Positions 50,931 to 61,128 of a stretch of 64,000 nt of DNA are shown piece by piece. The position numbers and the translations under genes are program-made. Origin of the DNA: Acidimicrobiia bacterium (GTDB lineage: Bacteria; Actinomycetota; Acidimicrobiia; Spongiisociales; UBA5794); NCBI GenBank assembly GCA_041393965.1, contig JAWKJB010000002.1, forward strand, positions 620,001 through 684,000, written 5' to 3'. Under the pieces are notes generated by a model. The model was not told the DNA's origin and searched no databases. It saw nothing but the letters and a program-made list of their open reading frames with translations. Positions within the stretch are counted from its first letter, which is position 1; every line of letters starts with the position of its first letter.

Positions 50931-51183
50931 TTGAATACTTTGACTTTGTGCTCGCTATGCAGTTCTCAAAGAGCTCAAGCCGGCCGATGCCGACCCGCCG
51001 GCAACCCGAAAGCCGCCGGCTGAAGGACATGAATCCCAAAACGGGACCCAAAATCCGGTTCATCACCGGACGCCTTCACAGCTGAACAGTGTGCCCCTCG
51101 TCACGCCCGCAGGCGTTCGGAGGAGAGATTGACAATTCACTAGGAACTGGAACCGGGTGAGCCCGGTTCGTGGTTGCTCCTTA
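50931..51183 (-). other. 16S-23S spacer without tRNA genes
   Basis: 253 bases. No tRNA-Ile or tRNA-Ala cloverleaf is present. The 23S-proximal part holds the 5' strand of the 23S processing stem (50945-50974), which includes the boxA-like CTCTTTGAGAACTGC. A GC-rich hairpin lies near 50983-51025. Confidence 0.8.
50945..50974 (-). other. 23S processing stem, 5' strand
   Basis: Complementary to 45739-45768 across the whole 23S gene. On the minus strand it reads GCTCTTTGAGAACTGCATAG and continues with CGAGCACAAA. It also contains a boxA-like antitermination element. Confidence 0.75.
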
Positions 51184-52713
<1,530 letters not shown>

Positions 52714-53215
52714 GTTCTCGATGAGAACAGATCCTGTGTTCGCATGTTGTGCGAACCAGGAGTTTTCCATCCCTCAAAAGGATGCGGTCATACGAGGACG
52801 GGTCCTCTGTTTGTATGACCGTTTGGCTTTGTACACCCGTCGTTCCGTCCACGACGCGGGCAAGCCCGCGTCCGGTCGGTCTGACGGATATCAACGCTCA
52901 CCGTTGGATGCCCGAGGGCATTCGCGGCAAGCGCCTGTCAATCTCAATCGCCTGTCTTGCGACAGCCGATTGACACACTGTTCAGTTGTCAAGGAGCCCG
53001 ATGTCCCGTCGCGCATGGCGTCGCCGCCGTCCGCGGAGGGCCTCACAGTATACCACCCTCAGCGCGAGTGGTACCCGGCCGGATTCGGCCGGGAACAGAA
53101 CTGTAACGACCCTTGCGACATACATCAACCACAAGTCTCGAGTTCTCATTCCAACCAGATCGAACCAGTGCGCGCCGCACGGCATTCACGGTGCAACGCC
53201 GCTAGGTTGGCGGCT
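52714..53215 (-). promoter_or_regulatory. rRNA leader and promoter region
   Basis: About 500 bases upstream of 16S with no gene on either strand. It contains several perfect hairpins: GTTCTC/GAGAAC (52717-52731), GTTCGCA/TGCGAAC (52738-52756), a nested stem GGTCATAC...GTATGACC (52786-52820), and GACGCGGGC/GCCCGCGTC with a 2-base loop (52853-52872). On the minus strand TGGTATACT (53055-53047) is a good extended -10, about 330 bases before the 16S start; no convincing -35 accompanies it. The plus-strand end of the stretch must hold the promoter of the gene at 53216. Confidence 0.5.
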
Positions 53216-55165
53216 GTGAGGGACATCCGAGCGGGTCAGATTCGAACGCTGCTCCTCGTCGGCGCGGCGACGGCCCTTGCGGTGATGGTCGCTGCGTGTG
53301 ATGGTGGCACGACGGCGGATCCCGGCCAGAACCAAGTCTTCGGCTACGACGACGCGTACAACGAGGCAGTCATCGAGATCGGCCCCGGCGACGAGGTCGA
53401 GTGGCTGATGGTTGGCGACAACCCGCACAATGTCTTTGCGGCCGATGGCTCTTGGCAGTCGGACCTCACGATGGAACGAGGCGACCGGTTCAGGCGCACC
53501 TTCGACGAGCCTGGCGTCTATCCGTACTTCTGCACCTTCCACGGCGACGCCGAGGGCGGGGGGATGGCTGGCTATGTCATCGTCGGCGATGTCCCGGCAT
53601 ACGAACAGCTCGCTTCGGAGGAATCTCCCGCTGTGGCCGACTGGAGCGGCAACACGATCGCCGTTCCAGCGGACTTTCCGACGATCCAAGAGGCCGTCGA
53701 CGCTGCTGAAGTCGCCGACCTCATCACCATCGAACCCGGCATCTATCACGAAGCAGTCACGGTTCGGACCCCGTCACTCATCATCCGGGGTGCTGATCGC
53801 AACTCCACCATCGTCGATGGCGAATTCGAGTTGTCCAACGGCTTCCATGTGGTCGCAGACGGCGTCGCCATCGAGAACATCACGGCGCGCAACTACCAGG
53901 TCAACGGCTTCTACTGGACCGGTGTGACCGGCTACCGGGGGTCGTATCTCACGGCACACAACAACGGCGACTACGGCATCTACGCCTTCGACTCGGTCGA
54001 TGGACTGTTCAATGAGGTGTACGCATCCGGCAACCGCGACTCGGGCATCTACATCGGCCAGTGCTACCCGTGCAACGCCGTCGTGACGGACTCCGTGTCA
54101 GCGGAGAACGGGCTGGCGTATTCGGGAACGAACGCCGGAGGCGAGCTGTACCTGATCAACTCCACCTACGAGAACAACATGGGGGGCATGGCGCCGAACT
54201 CCCTCGACTCCGAGCTGTATCCCCCGCATCGCGAGGTGTACATCGGAGGCAATCTCGTCATCAACAACAACAATGCCGACACCCCGACGAAGGGGCTCGC
54301 TCGCCTCGCGTGGGGGGAAGGCATCGTTCTTGCCGGTGGTGAGGGTGACCTGGTCGAGAAGAATCTGGTCGTCAATCACGACCGCATCGGGATCGTCACC
54401 AATGTGCTTCCTGACAAGAATATCTGGTGGGCGTCTGACAACATCGTCCGCGACAACACGATCGCTGGCACGGGCATTGCCGATCTCGGACTCGTCGGCC
54501 CGCTCAGCAAGGGCAACTGCTTCGACGGGAACCTCATGGCCGGATGGGCCGTTCCGCCCCTGGTCGGGCTCTACCACACCTGTGACGGCATCGACATGCC
54601 GTTCCAGTTCGATCTCGGCACCCTGTTCTTCCTGATGGGAGCCCAAGCCGATGGCAAAGCCAACACGCCCCGAGGCTCGGACTACCGCACATGGCCCGCA
54701 CCCGATGCGCAGGCCACGATGCCCGGTGCCGCCACCGCGGTTCCAAAGCCCGCATTCGATGTGTTCGTCAAACCCGACCTCACCGAGATCACCACCCCGG
54801 ACCTTCCCGAGGGAGTCGAGATACGAGGCAAGGAGATCGTTGTGTCAGGAGTACCCGTAACCGAACCGACCATATGGACCTTCATCCTGACCCTGTGGGG
54901 GTACTTCCTGCCTCTCGCCCTCGTCGGTGCTTGGATCGGGCTCGCCATATGGGACATGGTCCGGCGAGAAGACGACATGTCCCGGGGCGCCGTCGTCGGA
55001 TGGTTCACAGCCATCCTTCTCATCCCGATCCTCGGCGTGATTCTGTACTTCATCTTCGGGAAGTCGACGATTCCGGCATGGCTCCGCGGAGTCGTCGTCG
55101 GAGGCGGGACGGCGGCCTACCTCATCGTCCTTGTTGCGATGCTGCTCGTGAGCGGCGCCGTGTAG
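53216..55165 (+). CDS. Lipoprotein: cupredoxin + parallel beta-helix + C-terminal membrane domain
   Basis: 649 aa from GTG 53216 with a lipoprotein signal (lipobox M-V-A-A-C). Domain 1 (about residues 40-125) is a plastocyanin-like cupredoxin with type 1 copper ligands His 71, Cys 106, His 109 and Met 117. Domain 2 (about 145-450) is a right-handed parallel beta-helix of the NosD/pectate-lyase type, opening with 'FPTIQEAVDAAEVADLITIEPG' and repeating 'N-x-x-x-x-N' turns. Domain 3 (about 550-645) has three TM segments, the second of which resembles PLDc_N. A copper or electron-transfer role at the cell surface, with sugar binding by the helix, is possible. The frame is open into the 16S gene, but that extension is not coding. 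The stop shares one base with the next GTG. Confidence 0.82.
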   Translation: MRDIRAGQIRTLLLVGAATALAVMVAACDGGTTADPGQNQVFGYDDAYNEAVIEIGPGDEVEWLMVGDNPHNVFAADGSWQSDLTMERGDRFRRTFDEPGVYPYFCTFHGDAEGGGMAGYVIVGDVPAYEQLASEESPAVADWSGNTIAVPADFPTIQEAVDAAEVADLITIEPGIYHEAVTVRTPSLIIRGADRNSTIVDGEFELSNGFHVVADGVAIENITARNYQVNGFYWTGVTGYRGSYLTAHNNGDYGIYAFDSVDGLFNEVYASGNRDSGIYIGQCYPCNAVVTDSVSAENGLAYSGTNAGGELYLINSTYENNMGGMAPNSLDSELYPPHREVYIGGNLVINNNNADTPTKGLARLAWGEGIVLAGGEGDLVEKNLVVNHDRIGIVTNVLPDKNIWWASDNIVRDNTIAGTGIADLGLVGPLSKGNCFDGNLMAGWAVPPLVGLYHTCDGIDMPFQFDLGTLFFLMGAQADGKANTPRGSDYRTWPAPDAQATMPGAATAVPKPAFDVFVKPDLTEITTPDLPEGVEIRGKEIVVSGVPVTEPTIWTFILTLWGYFLPLALVGAWIGLAIWDMVRREDDMSRGAVVGWFTAILLIPILGVILYFIFGKSTIPAWLRGVVVGGGTAAYLIVLVAMLLVSGAV

Positions 55166-56481
55166 TGAATCCGGCGCAGCGAACCCGGCCACTCGTCTGG
55201 GTGCGTCACAACGCCGCGCTCATCACCATCGTCGCCTGCGGATTGGCGCTCCGTGTGATCTGGCTCCTCGCCGCGCAACCAACCCCGGTCTCCGACTTCC
55301 ACGCCTACCGGATGCTCGCCGAAGACCTCATCGACCACCGACAGCTCGGCTACCCCGCTCGCACATCGTTCTACCTACCGATGCAGCCGGCATATCTCGC
55401 CGTGTGGATGCTTGTGTCGCGGGCGGCGACCTGGTTGGCGCTTGCCCCCATTGTTGCTTCGACGGCGTCGGTCGGCTTGATCTATGCCATCGGACGACGC
55501 ATCTATGCGACCCGTCAGACGGCGCTGATCGCTGCCGCGCTCTTCGCCTTCGTTCCGATGTTCGTCCTGTTTTCGCCAGTGCTCGCAACTGAGCACCTCT
55601 TCGTCCTGCTCATGCTCGCCGCAATGCTCGCCGTCGTGACACTCGGTGACGGACCTCCCTGGCTTGCCGTGGTGGCCGGAGGACTCGCAGGGCTCGCGAT
55701 GCTGACCCGGGGAGAAGCTGTGTTCTACATCCCGGCGCTTGTCCTGTTCGTCTGGGTCGCATCGGGGATCTCATCCGTCACGGCCCGAATCCGGACAACC
55801 CTCCTGATCGGTTTGGGCGTGCTCGTCATCATCGGACCGTGGTATGTCCGCAACGCTCTCGTTGCTGCTCCGGATGCGGGCTTGTCGACCGGAGCTGGCA
55901 TCAACTTCTACTTCGCGCACAACGATTCGGGAACCTACGGCTGGTACCCCGAGGGGAGTCCACTCGACGGACTCGGTGCCGAGGAAGCCAACCGCCTCGG
56001 ATGGGAGCTCGGCCTCCGCTATCTGCGCGAGCACCCCCTCTCGCTCGTCGACGACATCGGCTACGGGACCGTGCAACTGGTCCGAACGCCCGACTATGCC
56101 TTGTTCTGGAGCACGCAGCAGGTGACGCCGGGCGGGGACCCGCTGAACCCGGAGTCTTTCGAAGACAGGCCCATCTCTTACCGGTGGATGCTCCAAGCAA
56201 TGCTCGCGCTGCCGGTCTTGCTCGTCCTGGGCCTCGCGGCCCTTGTCGCCTACCGACGCTGGTCCCGATCCCTGATCTGGCTGATCGTCCCGCTGATCGT
56301 TTCCACTTGGATGCTGCGTACCGTCGTGTATTGGGCGAAGCCCCGCTACGGGTACTTCCTTCATGTGATGCTCGTGTTCGTTGCAGCCATCACGATCTCG
56401 GCACTCGTCGAGGCGAACCGTGGTGCACGAATCGAAGGGACCGGCGCGCAACAGAGGGATGCGGCAGCGGGGATCAGCTGA
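55165..56481 (+). CDS. GT-C membrane glycosyltransferase (GT39/ArnT-like)
   Basis: 438 aa, about 10-12 TM segments. Glycosyltransferases of this fold use polyprenyl-phosphate sugars on the outer face of the membrane. The first extracellular loop has the catalytic-type acid Asp 44 in 'TPVSDFHAYRMLAEDL'. The periplasmic loop 'FYFAHNDSGTYGWYPEGSP' and C-terminal 'WAKPRYGYFLHVMLVF' are typical. GTG at 55165 overlaps the preceding stop (TAGTG), so it is coupled to the cupredoxin/beta-helix lipoprotein and may glycosylate it or a surface glycan. Confidence 0.8.
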   Translation: MNPAQRTRPLVWVRHNAALITIVACGLALRVIWLLAAQPTPVSDFHAYRMLAEDLIDHRQLGYPARTSFYLPMQPAYLAVWMLVSRAATWLALAPIVASTASVGLIYAIGRRIYATRQTALIAAALFAFVPMFVLFSPVLATEHLFVLLMLAAMLAVVTLGDGPPWLAVVAGGLAGLAMLTRGEAVFYIPALVLFVWVASGISSVTARIRTTLLIGLGVLVIIGPWYVRNALVAAPDAGLSTGAGINFYFAHNDSGTYGWYPEGSPLDGLGAEEANRLGWELGLRYLREHPLSLVDDIGYGTVQLVRTPDYALFWSTQQVTPGGDPLNPESFEDRPISYRWMLQAMLALPVLLVLGLAALVAYRRWSRSLIWLIVPLIVSTWMLRTVVYWAKPRYGYFLHVMLVFVAAITISALVEANRGARIEGTGAQQRDAAAGIS

Positions 56482-56653
56482 CGCGTTGTTTGAGGCGCGC
56501 GAACAGCCAGATGATGGCAACGACGACCAGGATCCCGCCGATCGACATGGCCGCGGCGATGTGCATCACCGTCGAGAGCCCCCACACGATCGGTGGGATC
56601 AAGATGATCACGGCCACAACCACGATCCATGTCGGCCATTGCTGTTGCGCCAC
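56474..56653 (-). CDS. Small two-TM protein, 59 aa
   Basis: 59 aa from GTG 56653, after AAAGGA with good spacing. Two TM segments: 'WPTWIVVVAVIILIPPIVWGL' and 'MSIGGILVVVAIIWLFARL'. Not recognised. The stop overlaps the end of the convergent glycosyltransferase gene by 8 bases. Confidence 0.55.
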   Translation of the reverse strand: MAQQQWPTWIVVVAVIILIPPIVWGLSTVMHIAAAMSIGGILVVVAIIWLFARLKQRVS

Positions 56654-56701
56654 GAGCCGTCCTTTCGCTGTTGGCTCGCAGCGTACCGCCACCTGTGCGG
56701 G

Positions 56702-57592
56702 TTATGCCGAACCGGAGCGTCCGGCGGCGATGAGGCGGTGATACTCACCGAAGTGCTGGACCGCAAGGTCGCGTGCGCCCGTTCGCTCGTAGATCGACGC
56801 AAGGTTGAAGTGGGCGTCAGCGAATGAGGGCTCGGATTCCAGCGCCCTCCGGTAGGCCTTGATCGCCTGACCGACTGCGCCGACATCCTCACTCGCCACC
56901 CCCACATTGAACAAGGCAAGCGAGTCGTTCGGATAGGCGTCGACGACCCTGCGGTAGTGGACGAGGGCAGCTGCGGGGTCGCCGCGGCTGTGGAGGAGTC
57001 GTCCGAGGTTCAGGTTCGCCTCGGGGTGGCTCGCATCGATCCGGAGGGCGCGCCGATAGGCTTCTTCGGCATCGGCTTCGTTCTCTTCTTCCGCCATGTC
57101 CCCATGTATGAACCAGTCGTCTGCCGACCATTCCGAAGCTGTCCGCCCGTCGGATGGCATGCCGATCGCGCGCCTCATCCGGGCGTCGGCGAGCGACACG
57201 ATGTCTGCTTCGAGGACCTCATCGAAGACCAGTACGGTCTGACCCGACTCCATGTTCCACGACGCATCGTCAGCTCGAGCGACGACCTCGTCGCCAACCA
57301 CCGACAGCACGACGCCGCTCATGACTCCCCCGTCAGCGCTGGTCGAATCCGATGACTTGACGAGGTCTCGCAGGGCCCTGCGCACCTTGGCCGTTGATGC
57401 CCCCGCGGCCATGAGCCGTGCCGCCATGGCCAAGACGGCGACATCCGCAGAACTGAACAGGTATCGGCCGCGTGTTCCATGTTCGACATTGAACACTCCG
57501 GCTGTGACAAATCCGCGAATCTGGGACGGTGTCAAGTCGAGCACATCCGCGATCTGACTCGTCGTGAATCGAGAGCCAGCGTCGTCCGTCAC
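56702..57592 (-). CDS. MerR-HTH / TPR fusion protein
   Basis: 296 aa. Residues 8-70 form a MerR-type winged helix ('FTTSQIADVLDLTPSQIRGFVTAGVF', 'RYLFSSADVAVLAMAARLMAAGAS'). A middle segment of about 60 residues ends in an acidic stretch. The last 130 residues are three TPR repeats ('NEADAEEAYRRALRIDASHPEANLNLGRLL' and two more). This combination is uncommon. ATG overlaps the ku stop by four bases (ATGA), so it is translated together with Ku. It may regulate or scaffold end joining, or control the divergent ku/ligD promoters. Confidence 0.82.
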   Translation of the reverse strand: MTDDAGSRFTTSQIADVLDLTPSQIRGFVTAGVFNVEHGTRGRYLFSSADVAVLAMAARLMAAGASTAKVRRALRDLVKSSDSTSADGGVMSGVVLSVVGDEVVARADDASWNMESGQTVLVFDEVLEADIVSLADARMRRAIGMPSDGRTASEWSADDWFIHGDMAEEENEADAEEAYRRALRIDASHPEANLNLGRLLHSRGDPAAALVHYRRVVDAYPNDSLALFNVGVASEDVGAVGQAIKAYRRALESEPSFADAHFNLASIYERTGARDLAVQHFGEYHRLIAAGRSGSA

Positions 57593-58449
57593 TGCTTGCC
57601 GGTTGCTCGCTTCTTCGCAGGTGACTTGCCTGTCTTCGCCCGCTTCGCTGGCTTGCGCGCCGCATCGGGGTCTCCGGTGGGCTCACCGAGGCTTGCTTTG
57701 AGGGCTTCCATCAAGTCAACGACCTGTGCCTTGTGTTCCTCGGGTGGGGCGATCGTCATCTCATGCCCTGCGACCTTCTGTTCGATTGCCGCAAGGATGT
57801 CGTCTGTGACGCTGTCTGCGAACATCTCCGGCTCGAATACATCCGTCGAGATCTGATCGACGATCTGGGTCGCGAGAGCCAGCTCCGCCGAATCCACCGC
57901 CGTATCGGGTGTCTCCACCTCGTCGAAGGCCCTGAGTTCGGACTCGTACCGCAGCTGTTGCATGATCAAACCGTCCTCGAACGGCCGAAGCAGGACGAGG
58001 TAGTCCTTTCCGCGTGCGGCGTATTTGGCGAGTCCGGCCCGCTCCGTCTTCCGCATGACCTCTGCGAGGAGTGCGTATGGCTTGTCACCGCCCGGACCGG
58101 GCCCGAGGTAGTACGCCCGCTCGAAGTAGATCGGGTCGACGGCCGATATCGGAACGAACTGCTTGATGTCGATCGAGTGCGTTGCCTTGAGCTCCATGGC
58201 TTTCAGCTCGTCTGGCGTGAAGATCACATACTGATCCTTGGCGAACTCGTAACCCTTGACCAGCTCGTCTCGAGGCACGATCGCGTCGTGGGTCGGACAG
58301 TACAGCCGCTGGCGAATGCGCGTGCCGCAGGACTCGTGGATGGAGTTGAACTGGATCTTCGATCCGGACTCCGTCGACGAGAACAGCTGTACCGGGATTG
58401 CCACCAGCCCGAAGCTGATTGTCCCAGATGCCATCGGTCGTGCGGCCAT
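57589..58449 (-). CDS. ku: Bacterial Ku DNA end-binding protein
   Basis: 286 aa homodimeric ring protein that binds DNA double-strand ends and recruits LigD. The Ku core reads 'MASGTISFGLVAIPVQLFSSTE', 'FNSIHESCGTRIRQRLYCPT', 'EFAKDQYVIFTPDELKAMELKATHSIDIKQFVP', each a family block, and 'RPFEDGLIMQQLRYESELR'. The C-terminal 40 residues are Lys/Arg/Ala-rich, the extension known to bind DNA in mycobacterial Ku. ATG 58449 is used; ATG 58434 would also serve. It is divergent from ligD 105 bases away and coupled to the MerR-TPR gene. Confidence 0.95.
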   Translation of the reverse strand: MAARPMASGTISFGLVAIPVQLFSSTESGSKIQFNSIHESCGTRIRQRLYCPTHDAIVPRDELVKGYEFAKDQYVIFTPDELKAMELKATHSIDIKQFVPISAVDPIYFERAYYLGPGPGGDKPYALLAEVMRKTERAGLAKYAARGKDYLVLLRPFEDGLIMQQLRYESELRAFDEVETPDTAVDSAELALATQIVDQISTDVFEPEMFADSVTDDILAAIEQKVAGHEMTIAPPEEHKAQVVDLMEALKASLGEPTGDPDAARKPAKRAKTGKSPAKKRATGKQ

Positions 58450-58554
58450 GCGAAGAACCACTCTAGATGCTGATTGTCGCTTCGACCACGGTTTTGCATC
58501 AAACCGCCTGTCCAGCCCACAGCCCGGCAGTGGGACGGGACCTACCATTGCTTG

Positions 58555-61083
58555 ATGTCGCCAAAGAATGACCGCCTCGCCGAGTACCGCCGCAAACGCG
58601 ATCCGGACGCGACTCCGGAGCCATTCGGTGATGCGGTCTCCGATGGCCCGCGACGATTCGTCGTCCAGAAGCATGCCGCGTCGCGCCTCCACTACGACCT
58701 TCGTCTCGAGTCCGACGGAGTTCTGCTTTCGTGGGCCATCCCGAAGGGACCGTCACTCGACCCAACCGTCAAACGGTTCGCCGCTCGCACCGAGGATCAT
58801 CCACTCGCCTACGCCGATTTCGAAGGTGTGATCCCGGACGGCGAGTACGGCGCTGGCACGATGATCGTTTGGGATCACGGCCCGATGACCTTCATCGACG
58901 GGAAGGGTCACGGTCTCGACCATGGCAAGCTCCTGTTCGACCTCCACGGATACAAGCTCCGCGGTCGTTTCACCCTTGTCAGGACCGCAAGGGGCAGCGA
59001 CGAGTGGCTCCTGATCAAGAAACCCGATCGGTGGGCGACCGATCAGCAAGACTTCGACGAGACCTCGACGCTTTCTGGCCGCTCACTCGACGATGTCGCC
59101 ACCGGTGTCTCCGGTGGCGATACGGTTCGCGACAGCCTCGCCCGCTGGGGGGCACCGGTCAAAGAACCACACGGCGGCGTGTTCGAACCCATGCTCGCCG
59201 AGGTCGCCAACGAGCCCTTCTCGGATCCGAACTGGGTCTTCGAGATCAAGTACGACGGCTACCGCCTCGTTGCACACAAGAGCGAACACCTTGTGCTCTT
59301 GCACTACCGATCGGGGCTCGATGCGACCCAGACCTTCCCGGAGATCGCGGCGGCGGTCGGGGCACTTCCGGTTCGCTCCGCCGTCATCGACGGAGAGGTG
59401 GTTGTGCTCGACGACGATGGCCTCCCGTCCTTCGCCGCCCTTCAGCGGAGGGGACGGCTGACCAACCGGCACGATGTTGCCGCAGCAGCGAGCCGTCATC
59501 GTGCGACCTACTTCGTGTTCGATCTCCCCCGGTTCGAGGACTGGGACCTCACCCCGCTCCCCCTCACGCAACGCAAAGAAGCGCTGAAGTTGATCGTGCC
59601 GACGAGCGGGCCCATCCGATTCGCTGATCATGTTGTCGGGCGCGGAGTCGACCTGTATCACCGTGCAACTTCCATGCACCTCGAGGGCGTCATGGCCAAG
59701 CGTGCGGACTCGCCATATCGAAACGGGCGGTCCTCGGACTGGCTCAAACTGCGGATCCAACGCAGCGGCCTGTTCGCGGTGATCGGCATGACTCGATCCA
59801 ACAGCGGTGATATGGGCGCGCTCCATCTGGCAGCGCACCGGGACGGTTCCCTCGCCTATGCCGGACGGGTCGGCAGCGGGTTCTCTCAGCAACAACGCAC
59901 CGAGATCGTGCGATCCATCGAGGCCGCCGAACCGCTCGCCACCCACATCCCCGATCTGCCCGACGATGCTGCGTCGGCATGGGTCGAACCGGTTCTTGCC
60001 GCGGAGGTTCGCTATACCGAGGTGACCGGCAGCGGGGTGCTTCGCCAACCCGTGTTCGTTCGCATGCACTCCGATTCGGCCCTGAGTGACATTGCCGACC
60101 TCTCATCCGGACGCTCCGCGAGAATCGACGCGGACCCCGACACGGACCCCAACGGGTCGGTTCCGGTGCCACAGGCAGCCATGACGAACCGCGAGAAGGT
60201 GTTCTGGCCCGATTCCGGCCACACAAAAGGTGACCTGCTCGACTACTACGACCGTGTTGCAGACCATCTCCTCCCCTATCTCGCTGATCGACCCCTCGTG
60301 ACGGTGCGATATCCCGACGGTATCGAAGGGAAGTCGTTCTACCAGAAGAGTGCACCAGACTTCGCGCCTGATTGGATCCGGACCGAATGGATCGGATCGT
60401 CCGACGACGAACGCGGCAACAACTACTTCGTCTGCGAGTCGCGAGACGCCCTTCGCTACATCGTGAACCTGGGAGCCATCCCCCTCCACATCTGGGCATC
60501 GCGGGTCGCGACCATCGGCCGGCCGGACTGGTGTGTGCTCGATCTTGACCCGAAACGAGCCCCGTTTTCGGCGGTGGTGGCGATCGCAAGGGCGATCAAG
60601 GACCTCACCGACTCAATCGCGCTCCCAAGCTGTGTCAAGACGAGCGGGCAATCCGGCCTCCATGTGTTGATCCCCATGGGGGCCGCCTACGGATACGAAC
60701 AGCAGCGCCTTCTCGGGGAGTTGATCGCACGCATCATCGAGAACGAACACGACACGATCGCAACCACGACCCGCAACCCGGCGGCTCGCGGCGACCGCGT
60801 CTACATCGACCATGTGCAGAACGGCCGCGGCAAGCTCATCGCTGCTCCCTACGCAGTCAGACCCGTGCCGGGGGCAACCGTGTCGATGCCGCTGCGTTGG
60901 GCCGAGGTCACCCCGACGCTCGATCCGGCACGGTTCACGATCAAGTCTGCGGTGCGGCGCCTCGCACAGATGCGCGACGACCCGCTGCGGCCGGTGCTGA
61001 CCGAAACTCCCGACCTCGCGACAGCACTCAGCGCCCTCGCAGCGCTTGTGGAGAAGCCCCAATCGGTCCGGCGCGATCGTTGA
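58555..61083 (+). CDS. ligD: Multifunctional DNA ligase D
   Basis: 842 aa end-joining enzyme with three modules in the order phosphoesterase-ligase-polymerase (as in Pseudomonas, not the polymerase-first order of mycobacteria). Phosphoesterase, about residues 20-165: 'FVVQKHAASRLHYDLRLE', 'VIPDGEYGAGTM'. ATP-dependent ligase, about 205-510: nucleotidyl Lys 232 in 'FEIKYDGYRLV', 'DGEVVVLDDDGLPSF', 'EGVMAKRADSPYRNGRSSDWLKL'. Polymerase, about 545-835: 'TNREKVFWPD', 'VLDLDPKRAPF' with the metal-binding Asp pair, 'SGQSGLHVLIPM'. ATG 58555 fits the family N-terminus. Works with the divergent ku. Confidence 0.96.
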   Translation: MSPKNDRLAEYRRKRDPDATPEPFGDAVSDGPRRFVVQKHAASRLHYDLRLESDGVLLSWAIPKGPSLDPTVKRFAARTEDHPLAYADFEGVIPDGEYGAGTMIVWDHGPMTFIDGKGHGLDHGKLLFDLHGYKLRGRFTLVRTARGSDEWLLIKKPDRWATDQQDFDETSTLSGRSLDDVATGVSGGDTVRDSLARWGAPVKEPHGGVFEPMLAEVANEPFSDPNWVFEIKYDGYRLVAHKSEHLVLLHYRSGLDATQTFPEIAAAVGALPVRSAVIDGEVVVLDDDGLPSFAALQRRGRLTNRHDVAAAASRHRATYFVFDLPRFEDWDLTPLPLTQRKEALKLIVPTSGPIRFADHVVGRGVDLYHRATSMHLEGVMAKRADSPYRNGRSSDWLKLRIQRSGLFAVIGMTRSNSGDMGALHLAAHRDGSLAYAGRVGSGFSQQQRTEIVRSIEAAEPLATHIPDLPDDAASAWVEPVLAAEVRYTEVTGSGVLRQPVFVRMHSDSALSDIADLSSGRSARIDADPDTDPNGSVPVPQAAMTNREKVFWPDSGHTKGDLLDYYDRVADHLLPYLADRPLVTVRYPDGIEGKSFYQKSAPDFAPDWIRTEWIGSSDDERGNNYFVCESRDALRYIVNLGAIPLHIWASRVATIGRPDWCVLDLDPKRAPFSAVVAIARAIKDLTDSIALPSCVKTSGQSGLHVLIPMGAAYGYEQQRLLGELIARIIENEHDTIATTTRNPAARGDRVYIDHVQNGRGKLIAAPYAVRPVPGATVSMPLRWAEVTPTLDPARFTIKSAVRRLAQMRDDPLRPVLTETPDLATALSALAALVEKPQSVRRDR

Positions 61084-61128
61084 CGCCGATCGTTCCCGGG
61101 TGTGGTTGCCGAACAGCGGTGATCCGAG

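Noticed and set aside
54691..55164. Upstream extension of the glycosyltransferase frame
   Set aside because: It runs in another frame through the C-terminal part of the lipoprotein gene; GTG 55165 with the TAGTG overlap is the natural start.
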